From the NCBI GenBank assembly GCA_963628435.1, contig CAVGEY010000006.1:1-64000 (forward strand): a stretch of 64,000 nt of DNA. The letters run 5' to 3'. The translations under genes and the position numbers were made by a program. The DNA comes from CAKSQF01 sp963628435. GTDB taxonomy: Bacteria > Bacillota > Clostridia > Oscillospirales > CAG-272. Positions 1-7,668 of this stretch are shown here, in pieces. The notes beneath the pieces were generated by a model. It saw only the letters and a program-made list of their open reading frames with translations. It was not told the DNA's origin and searched no databases. The first letter of the stretch is position 1. Every line of letters begins with the position of its first letter.

Positions 1-538
1 CCGTGAAATTGTCCAGAATACGGACAATTTCACGCTGCACAGGCAGCGGCGGAAGGGGGACAACCACTTTTTCCATCAATTTTTTTGAAACATTATAACG
101 AGTAACACCACTGGCTGTTTTTCCAATTTGGTATCTCATTTCATTTGAACGAAACAGATGCTTAGCAAAATCCGGATGCATAATACTCACATCATTAAAA
201 CGGAAAAAGAAACAAAAGCTATTCAAATACAGTTTTTCATCTGTTTTTACAGTAACAACCGATGAAAGCCCACATTCATCAGGTGTTTCAGATGAACCAG
301 TGAAAATTACATCACCATATTGAAGTGTACGCTGTTTTTCACCCTCAACAATCTTAACTCTGTCATCAACATCAATTTGCAGAGCAGGATTAGAATATAT
401 ATTCCTATAAGTAATAAATTTTGCGTTGCCATCAATAAAATCGTCTTTTGATTTTCCAGTCAAACCACCATAGAATTTACCCAATTCTCCAAGTGTTTTA
501 TATTCCACCCCATTCGGGCAAAGCTCCCGAATCAGCTC
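1..538 (-). CDS. hsdS: Type I restriction enzyme specificity subunit HsdS, N-terminal half (second copy, partial)
   Basis: The minus-strand frame is open from the gap edge to the window start. It begins in the HsdS opening motif ELIRELCPNGVEYK and continues through a complete target-recognition domain to the conserved PPLPVQREIVRIL helix that normally follows TRD1. Both ends are missing: the start lies in the N-gap and the C-terminal half lies beyond the window. Specificity subunits bind DNA through two TRDs and direct HsdM and HsdR to their site. The TRD (start GKFYGGLTGKSK) is unrelated in sequence to the one in the fragment at 549-1049, although both carry the same opening motif. This is therefore a second hsdS 5' half and not the continuation of the first. 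Confidence 0.8.
497..538 (-). repeat. 42-nt direct repeat, copy B (hsdS opening region)
   Basis: 40 of 42 bases match 891-932. It encodes ELIRELCPNGVEYK and ends exactly at the N-gap, as expected where an assembler breaks at a repeat. Confidence 0.85.
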
Positions 539-548
539 NNNNNNNNNN
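539..548. other. Assembly gap (10 N)
   Basis: A run of ten N joins two contig ends inside hsdS sequence. The true distance and the relative placement of the two sides are unknown. Confidence 0.99.
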
Positions 549-1049
549 ATCCTCAGTTGCAAGAGCATAGCTCAGATATTTTGGATTTTCGTTGTGTTTC
601 AGAACAACAATGTCTCCGCCTGCCAAACATTCTTCGTTGCCGACATAAGCACACGATTTCGCAATATCTTCAACGCTTTCGCCTGTAATGGCGAAAAGAA
701 TATCTCCGTGGCTAAAATACTTTGGAGACGATACATATTCAAGCTGAGTATGTGAAACACAAGAGTCAAACCAAATGCCATAAGTTGTATAGATTTCGCC
801 ATAGCGAACGCAAGGTATACCTTCTTCGGTTACCTGATCACGCTTAATTCCAGAACCGCGGAAAACATCTGTTGCTATATCGCCAAGAGGTTTATACTCC
901 ACCCCATTCGGGCAAAGTTCCCGAATCAGCTCGTCAAGTCGGCTCGGCTTGCCGTCATTGCTAATTGCACATTGCACATTGCACATTGCACATTGTTCAT
1001 TGCCCATTGCACATTGCACATTGCTAATTGCACATTGTTCATTGCTCAT
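549..1049 (-). CDS. hsdS: Type I restriction enzyme specificity subunit HsdS, N-terminal fragment
   Basis: The start ATG overlaps the hsdM stop as ATGA (1046-1049), which argues for translational coupling and supports this start. The first about 31 residues are low complexity and rich in Gln, Cys and Asn. They are encoded by a 7-nt tandem repeat and are not part of the normal fold. Then come LIRELCPNGVEYKPLG, the usual HsdS beginning, and a TRD1 that stops at the N-gap after about 167 residues, against roughly 400 for a full subunit. The product should set the recognition sequence of the HsdM methylase. The repeat at the 5' end and the second hsdS half beyond the gap both suggest a variable specificity locus. 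Confidence 0.85.
891..932 (-). repeat. 42-nt direct repeat, copy A (hsdS opening region)
   Basis: Same orientation as copy B at 497-538, with two mismatches. It lies at the start of the TRD1-coding part of the first hsdS fragment and could serve as a recombination arm. Confidence 0.85.
955..1045 (-). repeat. Heptanucleotide tandem repeat, 13 units, inside hsdS
   Basis: On the coding strand the units are variants of GCAATGN, 13 copies over 91 bp, directly after the start codon. Seven is not a multiple of three, so gain or loss of one unit shifts the reading frame. Three units encode seven residues, giving the periodic Gln-Cys-Ala pattern. Unit variants containing TGA or TAG supply stops in the other frames. 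Confidence 0.9.
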
Positions 1050-2608
1050 TTTTCAATCTCCCCCACAATCTTCGCTATTTCATCGCGGAGTACCTGCTCA
1101 CGGGCTACGATTTCGTCGATTTCGGCGTTCAGCTTCACAATATCGATTTTCTCGCGGGTATCCTCGGCCTCCACATAGGTGGAAACAGAGAGATTGTAGT
1201 CATTGCCTTCGATTTCCTCATAGCCTGCAAGATGTGAAAAATGCTCTTTTTCCGTGCGTTCGGCAAAGGCAGCGACGATGTGTTCGATGTTTTCCTGCGT
1301 CAGCTTGTTGTTGTTCGTGACCTTGATGCACTCGCCGGACGCGTCGATAAAGAGGGTTTTATTATCGGGCTTGTTCTTTTTGAGCACCATGATGCATGTG
1401 GCAATGGAAGTGCCGAAAAACAGATTGCTCGGCAGCTGAATAATACAGTCGATAAAATTGTTATCGATGAGATATTTGCGGATTTTCTGCTCCGCGCCTC
1501 CACGGTACATAATGCCCGGGAAGCAGACGATTGCCGCCGTGCCGTTGGTTGCAAGCCATGAAAGACTGTGCATGATAAAGGCAAGGTCGGCTTTGGATTT
1601 CGGCGCAAGCACGCCGGCGGGAGCAAAGCGGGGATCGTTGATGAGTGTTATATCATCATCGCCCGCCCATTTGATGCTGTAAGGAGGATTTGAGACGATG
1701 AGCTCGAACGGCTCGTCATCCCAATGCTGAGGAGAAGTGAGCGTGTCCTCACAGGCAATGTCAAATTTATCGAAGCCGATATCATGCAGGAACATATTGA
1801 TACGGCAAAGGTTATAGGTGGTGATATTGATTTCCTGCCCGAAAAAGCCTCCGCGCACGGCATCTCTGCCAAGCACTTTTTCGGCTTTGAGAAGCAGCGA
1901 GCCCGAACCGCACGCGGGATCGTAGACCTTGTTGATTTCTGTTTTGCCGACCGTGCCGAGACGGGTGAGCAGTTCGGAAACATCGGCAGGGGTAAAGAAC
2001 TCTCCGCCCGACTTGCCTGCGCCGGAGGCGTACATGGTCATGAGGTACTCGTAGGCATCTCCGAAAGCGTCGATATCGTGGCCCTTTACATCGCCGAGAT
2101 TCATATCATTTACACCATGCAGCAGCTTTGCAAGGCGCTCGTTGCGCTTTGCCACGGTAGAGCCGAGCTTGTTGCTGTTGACATCGAAATCGGCAAACAG
2201 CCCCGCGAAGCTGTTTTCGGAACTTGATCCTTTCGCGGAATTTTCGATATGGTTAAAAACATGTTCGAGCGTTTCATTGAGGTTTTCGTCATTATCCGAG
2301 CGTGCCTCTACATTGCAGAAAAGCTCGGACGGGAGAATAAAGAAACCCTTTTCTTCAATGAGTCCCGAACGTGCCTCCTCGGCTTCCGCATCGTCCATTT
2401 CGGAATAGTCGAAGCCGACATTACCGGCTTCCTCTTCGCCGGCGTTTACATAGTTTTCGAGATTCTCGGAAATATAGCGGTAAAACATCGTGCCGAGTAC
2501 ATAGTTTTTGAAATCCCAGCCGTCCACGGCTCCGCGAAGTTCATCGGCGATTGCCCATATAGCACGGTGCAGTTCATCGCGCTCCTGCTCTTTTTTTGTA
2601 TCAATCAT
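1046..2608 (-). CDS. hsdM: Type I restriction-modification DNA adenine methyltransferase HsdM
   Basis: The protein is about 520 residues, normal for HsdM. It has an N-terminal helical domain (from about residue 8), the SAM-binding motif DPACGSGS near 229 and the catalytic NPPY motif near 305, marking N6-adenine methylation. It acts as a complex with HsdS. I place the start at 2608 because GGAG lies eight bases upstream; an in-frame ATG 27 bases earlier lacks such a site. The stop overlaps the hsdS start by four bases. No hsdR is in the window; it may lie beyond the left end. A promoter with consensus boxes sits at 2776-2804. Confidence 0.95.
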   Translation of the reverse strand: MIDTKKEQERDELHRAIWAIADELRGAVDGWDFKNYVLGTMFYRYISENLENYVNAGEEEAGNVGFDYSEMDDAEAEEARSGLIEEKGFFILPSELFCNVEARSDNDENLNETLEHVFNHIENSAKGSSSENSFAGLFADFDVNSNKLGSTVAKRNERLAKLLHGVNDMNLGDVKGHDIDAFGDAYEYLMTMYASGAGKSGGEFFTPADVSELLTRLGTVGKTEINKVYDPACGSGSLLLKAEKVLGRDAVRGGFFGQEINITTYNLCRINMFLHDIGFDKFDIACEDTLTSPQHWDDEPFELIVSNPPYSIKWAGDDDITLINDPRFAPAGVLAPKSKADLAFIMHSLSWLATNGTAAIVCFPGIMYRGGAEQKIRKYLIDNNFIDCIIQLPSNLFFGTSIATCIMVLKKNKPDNKTLFIDASGECIKVTNNNKLTQENIEHIVAAFAERTEKEHFSHLAGYEEIEGNDYNLSVSTYVEAEDTREKIDIVKLNAEIDEIVAREQVLRDEIAKIVGEIEK

Positions 2609-2775
2609 ATTTATTACTCCTTCTCGGCGAGCCATGCCGACTCTATTTCATCAAAGGGAATCTGCTCTTCCTCACAAAATTTTCCGATTCTCTTCATCGC
2701 CGTCATATCCGGATTCACGATTCCGTGTTCCCGGCGGTTGCATTCCGTGCGCGCGCCATTCTCACTCTTTCCGTT
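2609..2775 (-). other. 5' leader of hsdM with a possible 34-codon ORF
   Basis: Transcription from the promoter at 2776-2804 would leave a leader of about 160 nt. A frame ending five bases before the hsdM ATG could be read from a GTG at 2718 (34 residues, ending ESAWLAEKE). I recognise no family and the start is weak, so this may be untranslated. The rest, 2805-2898, shows no gene. Confidence 0.25.
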
Positions 2776-2804
2776 ATTATACCGCAAACCTCGCATTTTT
2801 TCAA
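2776..2804 (-). promoter_or_regulatory. Sigma-A-type promoter for hsdM-hsdS
   Basis: On the minus strand: TTGAAA, 17-bp spacer, TATAAT. Confidence 0.75.
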
Positions 2805-2898
2805 GCGAAAGAAGCGAAAACGGCGGATTTTCGGATTTTTTCGCATTTTCGGCATCTTCAATCGCTATGTCGACTATACAACCTCTTGACCGCTTACC

Positions 2899-2926
2899 AA
2901 AAAAAGGGCGCAAGTGCGCCCTTTTC
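2899..2926 (-). terminator. Intrinsic terminator after the RlmD accessory ORF
   Basis: Perfect GGGCGC/GCGCCC stem with a 4-nt loop. On the minus strand a T-run follows, directly downstream of the gene ending at 2932. Confidence 0.85.
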
Positions 2927-2931
2927 CTGTC

Positions 2932-3177
2932 CTATATCATCTTAAAATGCTTTAGTGCTTCTTCAATCAGCTTCTCTTTCTCGGAGGGGCAATACAGTTG
3001 TTTGGAGCTCTCCGATTTCGGTTTGTTATAGCACGCTCTTTCCTTGAGCCCGTGTTTTTCTTTCACCTGAGCTATATAGAGTGACGACACCTTTACGCCG
3101 TGCCGCCGAAAGATATAATCTTTAATCTCCCGATAGGTTGCCTCTGTCTCGGCGGGTGTTACATCAAGCCCGCTCAA
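2932..3177 (-). CDS. RlmD-associated C-terminal domain, separate short ORF
   Basis: The 81 residues carry the small conserved domain (KVSSLYIAQVKEKHGL ... KEKLIEEALKHFKMI) that in many Clostridia is fused to the C terminus of RNA m5U methyltransferases and other proteins. Its function is not known to me. Here it opens with a TTG that overlaps the TGA stop of the methyltransferase, in the -1 frame. One extra A in the AAAA run just before that stop would join the two frames as ...LDVKIDLSGLDV, matching the fused family. It may be a coupled second gene, a frameshifted extension, or the result of a one-base assembly or sequencing error. Confidence 0.65.
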   Translation of the reverse strand: MSGLDVTPAETEATYREIKDYIFRRHGVKVSSLYIAQVKEKHGLKERACYNKPKSESSKQLYCPSEKEKLIEEALKHFKMI

Positions 3178-4574
3178 ATCGATTTTACATCAAGAACCGT
3201 GTCCGGCTTTTTTCTGACCAGCTGAACAACCGTCTCAACGTGTGATGTTCTGGGGAACATATCGACGGCACGGGCGACTGACGGTTTATATTCGCCCGAC
3301 AGCCTTACGACATCGCGTGCGAGTGTCGCGGGATCGCAGGATACATAAACAATCCGTTCGGGTGCAAGTTTCAAAAGCATCGCCGCTGCCTCATCCGACA
3401 ATCCCTTTCGCGGCGGATCGACGATTACCGTATCGAAATTTTTTCCTTTTGCGGTGAGTTCGGCGGTGATTTTGCCTGCGTCTCCGCAGTAAAATCCGGC
3501 ATTATCCACACCGTTTACCGCCGCGTTTTCTTTTGCATCGCGCACCGCCGATTCGACTATTTCGACTCCGGTAACAGAGTCGCAGACATCGGCGCAAAAA
3601 AGTCCGATTGTGCCTGTTCCGCAATAAAGATCAAGCAGATTTTTCGGTCGGTACGGCTCGTTACCCTCTTTTTCGGGGCGTGTCAGATATTCTTTTGCAA
3701 TCGTGTACAGATTTTCGGCCTGTACGGGGTTTACCTGAAAGAATGATGCCGGGCGGAGAGTGAACCGAAGTTTACCGAGTCTTTCTTCAAGTGTATCCTT
3801 GCCCCACAGTGTATAAAAGTTTGTTCCCAAGATTACATTTGTATGTTCCGAATTGACATTGATGACAATCCCGGTAACGCCGTTCACGGCGGAAACCGCA
3901 GTGCAAAGTTCATCGGCATGCGGAACCGATGATGACGACACAACAAGTGTCAGAACGGTATTTCTGTCGCAGAATGACGTACGCACGCAGATATGTCTTA
4001 CAAGTCCCCGCCCCGATTTTTCATCATAGGCAGAAATGTCGAATCTGTTCATCCATCCTATTACCGCATCGGCTACTTTCGCCGCTTCCGGAGTCTGAAG
4101 GCGGCAGTAATCGGTGGGTATGACATCGTGAGAATTTGTGCGGTAAAATCCGCAAACGGCTTTGCCGTCGACACAGGCGGTCGGAAACTGGGCGCGGTTA
4201 CGGTATCCGTCAATCATCGGTGACGGCAAAATCGGCTCTGTCTGCGGTTTTACGCCCGCAATCCGTTCAAACGCGTCGGCTACCTTTTTTTCTTTATAAC
4301 ACAGTTCCTCGGCATAACTCATGTGTCTTTGCGTACAGCCTCCGCACCTTTGATATACCGGGCAATCGGGCTGTATGCGTTCGGGCGAATGTTCGATTAT
4401 CCGCTCGACTTTTGCGTATGCGTATGTTTTAAGTGTCTTTACGATATGCAGTTCCGCTTTTTCACCGCGTATCGTTCCGGGAACAAATACCGCCATCCCG
4501 TCAACATGCGCCACCCCCGCGCCGTCACCCGTATAACCGTCAATAACCGCGGTTAAACAATCGTTCTTTTTCAT
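3174..4574 (-). CDS. rlmD: 23S rRNA (uracil-5-)-methyltransferase, RlmD/RumA family
   Basis: This SAM-dependent enzyme makes 5-methyluridine in RNA. An N-terminal TRAM domain (about 1-58) precedes the iron-sulfur cysteines in CPVYQRCGGC (about 71-82). The SAM motif DLYCGTGTIG lies near 312, DPPRKGL near 388 and the catalytic Cys in VSCDPAT near 412. I start it at 4574, where GGAG sits eight bases upstream. The ATG at 4631 falls inside the -10 box of the promoter at 4630-4658 and cannot be on that transcript. The protein ends in HVETVVQL plus a short tail; the family's common C-terminal extension follows as a separate frame at 2932-3177. Confidence 0.93.
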   Translation of the reverse strand: MKKNDCLTAVIDGYTGDGAGVAHVDGMAVFVPGTIRGEKAELHIVKTLKTYAYAKVERIIEHSPERIQPDCPVYQRCGGCTQRHMSYAEELCYKEKKVADAFERIAGVKPQTEPILPSPMIDGYRNRAQFPTACVDGKAVCGFYRTNSHDVIPTDYCRLQTPEAAKVADAVIGWMNRFDISAYDEKSGRGLVRHICVRTSFCDRNTVLTLVVSSSSVPHADELCTAVSAVNGVTGIVINVNSEHTNVILGTNFYTLWGKDTLEERLGKLRFTLRPASFFQVNPVQAENLYTIAKEYLTRPEKEGNEPYRPKNLLDLYCGTGTIGLFCADVCDSVTGVEIVESAVRDAKENAAVNGVDNAGFYCGDAGKITAELTAKGKNFDTVIVDPPRKGLSDEAAAMLLKLAPERIVYVSCDPATLARDVVRLSGEYKPSVARAVDMFPRTSHVETVVQLVRKKPDTVLDVKSI

Positions 4575-4629
4575 GAGCCGTTCTCCGTGTCTTCCGCCAA
4601 TGCGGAAAGCTGTCTGATTTATTTTTTTC

Positions 4630-4658
4630 ATTATAATCTCTTTTTCGGCCTTTGTCCA
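4630..4658 (-). promoter_or_regulatory. Promoter for rlmD
   Basis: On the minus strand: TGGACA, 17 bp, TATAAT. It is divergent from the fucosidase promoter at 4677-4705. Confidence 0.65.
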
Positions 4659-4676
4659 GCAACTTTGAAAAAAAGA

Positions 4677-4705
4677 TTGACAAAACGGTCATCATCTGCC
4701 ATAAT
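4677..4705 (+). promoter_or_regulatory. Promoter for the GH95 gene
   Basis: TTGACA, 17 bp, CATAAT, about 45 bp upstream of the likely start codon. Confidence 0.65.
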
Positions 4706-4750
4706 AAAACAGCCAATCGGATATTCGGCATTTATACGGGGAGGCTGCAA

Positions 4751-7006
4751 ATGATGAATCGATCGCACACTCTTTGGTACAATCGGCCCGCGGAAAACAA
4801 AAACGAGGCTCTTCCTCTCGGAAACGGCCGCATCGGAGCGATGGTTTTCGGCGGAGTCGAACACGAGCGTATTATTTTCAATGAGGACAGTCTGTGGACG
4901 GGCCGTCCCGGTTTCAATGATCAGCCGAATGCCGCTTCGGCATTTCGCGAGGCGCAGCGTCTTGCTCTTGACGGGCGGTACGCCGAGGCTCAATCGATTA
5001 TCGAACGCGATTTTACAAGCAATCCGTCGGCTGTATATCTTCCGCTTTGCGATCTTTATCTCGATTTTAACCCTATCGGCGGCTATGACAATTATTCGCG
5101 AACTCTCGACTTACAGACCGCCGTTCATACGACCGTTTTCGAATCGTCATCGGTTTGCTATACGCGGGAAACGTTCGTTTCCGAGCCGTCGCAGGTGGCG
5201 GTCATCCGTCTCCGCGCGTCAAAATCCGGCAAAATATCTTTTTCCGCACATCTGAAATCGCAGCTTAAAGGCGAGGTTCGGGCAGAGCGCGGAATTATCG
5301 CATTTGACGGGGTATGTCCGACAACAGTCATTCGGCGCGGAATGAATCAGGAAAGCGTGTCTTTTGTTTACGAAAACGATCCCGAAAAACGCGGAATAGC
5401 CTTCGGCGTCCGTCTTGCCGTATGCACGGAAGGCGGATCGATAAATTCGGCAGACGGCGGAATCGAGGTTGACGGTGCCGACTGCGCCACCCTTTATTTT
5501 GCGGTACGCAGTTCATTTTCGGGCTGGAACAAATCTCCGGATGCCGAATACAAAAGCGTATGCGACGATGACATAAAATCGGCAGCGGAAAAAGGGGCGG
5601 GCGCGCTGCTTGACGGGCATATTGCCGACTGGTCGGCGCTGTACGGCCGCTGCGAGCTTATTCTTCCCGAAAGCGAGCTGTCAAGCCGACCGACAGACGA
5701 GCGGCTTATCGGTCATGAAAAGGGAATCGGCGATCAATCGCTTTATGCGCTTCTTTTTCATTACGGGCGTTATCTGACAATCGCCGCATCGCGTGCGGGA
5801 ACAGAACCCATGAATCTTCAGGGCATCTGGAACGATATGATGCTGCCTCCGTGGTACTCGAATTATACTGTGAATATCAACACGGAGATGAACTACTGGC
5901 CGACTCTCACGGCAAATCTCGAAGAATGTTATGAGCCGCTGCTGCGGCTTATCGGCGAGCTTCGCGAAAGCGGCAGGAAAACCGCAAAAAGATATTACGG
6001 TGCGCGCGGCTTCTGCTCTCACCACAACACCGACTTATGGAGAATGACAACTCCGGTCGGAAACGGACAGCCCGGCTGTGCGGTCTGGGCGTTCTGGCCG
6101 ATGTCGGCGGGCTGGTTTATGCGTCATCTCTGCGAATATTTCGAATACACGCAAAACGAAGATTTTTTGCGTGACACGCTCTTTCCCTCTCTTTGCGAAT
6201 GTTCCGAATTTTACATAGACACAATGGTCGAAAGCAAGGACGGAAAGCTGATTTTCGCCGCCGCGACATCACCCGAGAACAGTTTTATGACCGATGACGG
6301 TCGTATATGCAGCGTTGCGGCATGGTCGGCAATGTCGCAGGCGATAATTCGCGATGTTTTCCGAATGACGCTTGATGCGGCGGCTCTCTGCGGCATCGAA
6401 AACGATACGGTCAAAACAATCGAAAAACTTTTGCCGAGAGTTCAGGGCTACGAGTGCGGCCCGTCGGGTACAATCGGAGAGTGGAACGGCAATCTGAAAT
6501 CGCCCGAAACGCATCACCGGCATCTCTCACATCTTTACGGGCTTCATCCCGCACGAGAGATAACTCACGGCTCCGGGCTTGAAAATGCCGCGCGTCTTTC
6601 GCTGATTGAGCGCGGAGACGAGGGTACGGGCTGGAGTCTCGGTTGGAAAGTCAACATGTGGGCGCGTCTGCGTGACGGCAATCACGCGCTGCGGCTTATC
6701 GATATGCAGCTGCGTACGTGTCCCTCGGATGCGACATTCCCTTCTCACGGAGGCACATACCCGAATCTTCTTGGCGCACATCCGCCTTTTCAGATTGACG
6801 GCAATTTCGGAGTATGCGCCGGCATCTGTGAAATGCTTATACAGGGTACCGCCGACGAGCCGATTTTTCTTCCCGCTCTGCCCTCTTCATGGACATCGGG
6901 AGCAATACGCGGTCTGAGGCTGCGCGGCGGTGCGAGTGTTGACATGAAATGGGAAAACGGAAAGGTGACGGACGCCGTCATTCATCGGGACAAGCCGAAG
7001 AAATAA
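4751..7006 (+). CDS. Glycoside hydrolase family 95 (alpha-L-fucosidase type)
   Basis: The roughly 751-residue protein opens with LWYNRPAENKNEALPLGNGR, the hallmark of GH95 beta-sandwich domains, followed by an (alpha/alpha)6 barrel. The catalytic set of the family is visible: paired Asn in NINTEMNYW near 375, the general-acid Glu in SPENSF near 508 and the Asp in QIDGNFG near 682. GH95 enzymes invert and release alpha-1,2-linked fucose or galactose from host and plant glycans. No signal peptide is apparent, so it probably acts in the cytoplasm on imported oligosaccharides. The start follows GGGGAGG; the longer upstream frame has no ribosome site. Substrate choice between fucose and galactose cannot be told by eye. 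Confidence 0.93.
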   Translation: MMNRSHTLWYNRPAENKNEALPLGNGRIGAMVFGGVEHERIIFNEDSLWTGRPGFNDQPNAASAFREAQRLALDGRYAEAQSIIERDFTSNPSAVYLPLCDLYLDFNPIGGYDNYSRTLDLQTAVHTTVFESSSVCYTRETFVSEPSQVAVIRLRASKSGKISFSAHLKSQLKGEVRAERGIIAFDGVCPTTVIRRGMNQESVSFVYENDPEKRGIAFGVRLAVCTEGGSINSADGGIEVDGADCATLYFAVRSSFSGWNKSPDAEYKSVCDDDIKSAAEKGAGALLDGHIADWSALYGRCELILPESELSSRPTDERLIGHEKGIGDQSLYALLFHYGRYLTIAASRAGTEPMNLQGIWNDMMLPPWYSNYTVNINTEMNYWPTLTANLEECYEPLLRLIGELRESGRKTAKRYYGARGFCSHHNTDLWRMTTPVGNGQPGCAVWAFWPMSAGWFMRHLCEYFEYTQNEDFLRDTLFPSLCECSEFYIDTMVESKDGKLIFAAATSPENSFMTDDGRICSVAAWSAMSQAIIRDVFRMTLDAAALCGIENDTVKTIEKLLPRVQGYECGPSGTIGEWNGNLKSPETHHRHLSHLYGLHPAREITHGSGLENAARLSLIERGDEGTGWSLGWKVNMWARLRDGNHALRLIDMQLRTCPSDATFPSHGGTYPNLLGAHPPFQIDGNFGVCAGICEMLIQGTADEPIFLPALPSSWTSGAIRGLRLRGGASVDMKWENGKVTDAVIHRDKPKK

Positions 7007-7067
7007 CCGAGGAAATTCCGAAAACACTTCTTTAATTAACAATTCTTTATTTTGAAAGGAAAACGAA

Positions 7068-7580
7068 ATGAAAAAAGTATTATTTGAAATCGCAAAAAAG
7101 ATCTCTCTGCTCGCAGTCTGTCTTTCGATTACGGTCTGCTCTCTTACGGGATGCGCAGGTGCGTCGAATGACGGCGAGGGCATCGACGGCATGAGCCTGA
7201 AAGAAATACTCTCCGCCGTCTACTCGGACTGCGGTGATATACAATTCCCGTCACTGTCCACATCTAAAATCAGACCGTCGGACAGCGATGATTTTTCCTT
7301 CTACTTCGGTACCGACAATACCGACTCGGTTGCCGAGGCGATTGTGTCCGAGCCTAAAATGTCAACGCTTGCCTATTCGCTCGGTCTTATCCGTCTTAAA
7401 GACGGCGCCGACGCATCGGCGTTTGCGTCCGAAATCAAAAATTCGATTGATCCCGCGCGCTGGATATGCGTTGTTGCGACGGTTGTCGAAACAAGCGTCA
7501 ACCGAAATGTAGTGCTTGTGCTTCTCGACACCGAACCCGAACGCGCCGCCGCTATTGTGGCCGCTTTCGAAAAGCTCTGA
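7068..7580 (+). CDS. DUF4358 lipoprotein
   Basis: The protein is 170 residues with a signal peptide and lipobox ending at Cys29 (SLTGC), so it should be a lipoprotein on the outer face of the membrane. The rest resembles DUF4358, a clostridial family often next to membrane O-acyltransferases. Its role is unknown. It is followed after 88 bp by the MBOAT gene and then the DHHW gene, which supports work in the same surface O-acetylation system. GAAAGG precedes the start. Confidence 0.75.
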   Translation: MKKVLFEIAKKISLLAVCLSITVCSLTGCAGASNDGEGIDGMSLKEILSAVYSDCGDIQFPSLSTSKIRPSDSDDFSFYFGTDNTDSVAEAIVSEPKMSTLAYSLGLIRLKDGADASAFASEIKNSIDPARWICVVATVVETSVNRNVVLVLLDTEPERAAAIVAAFEKL

Positions 7581-7668
7581 CTTCGGTCATCGGCACTTCC
7601 TGCCGAAAACGAAAAAAGTATAAAAGCGCACGGCTTACCGATTATAAAGATTGTGAAAAGGGGGTGTT

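Noticed and set aside
955..1045. CRISPR-like or intergenic repeat
   Set aside because: The 7-nt units lie in frame inside hsdS, directly after a coupled start codon.
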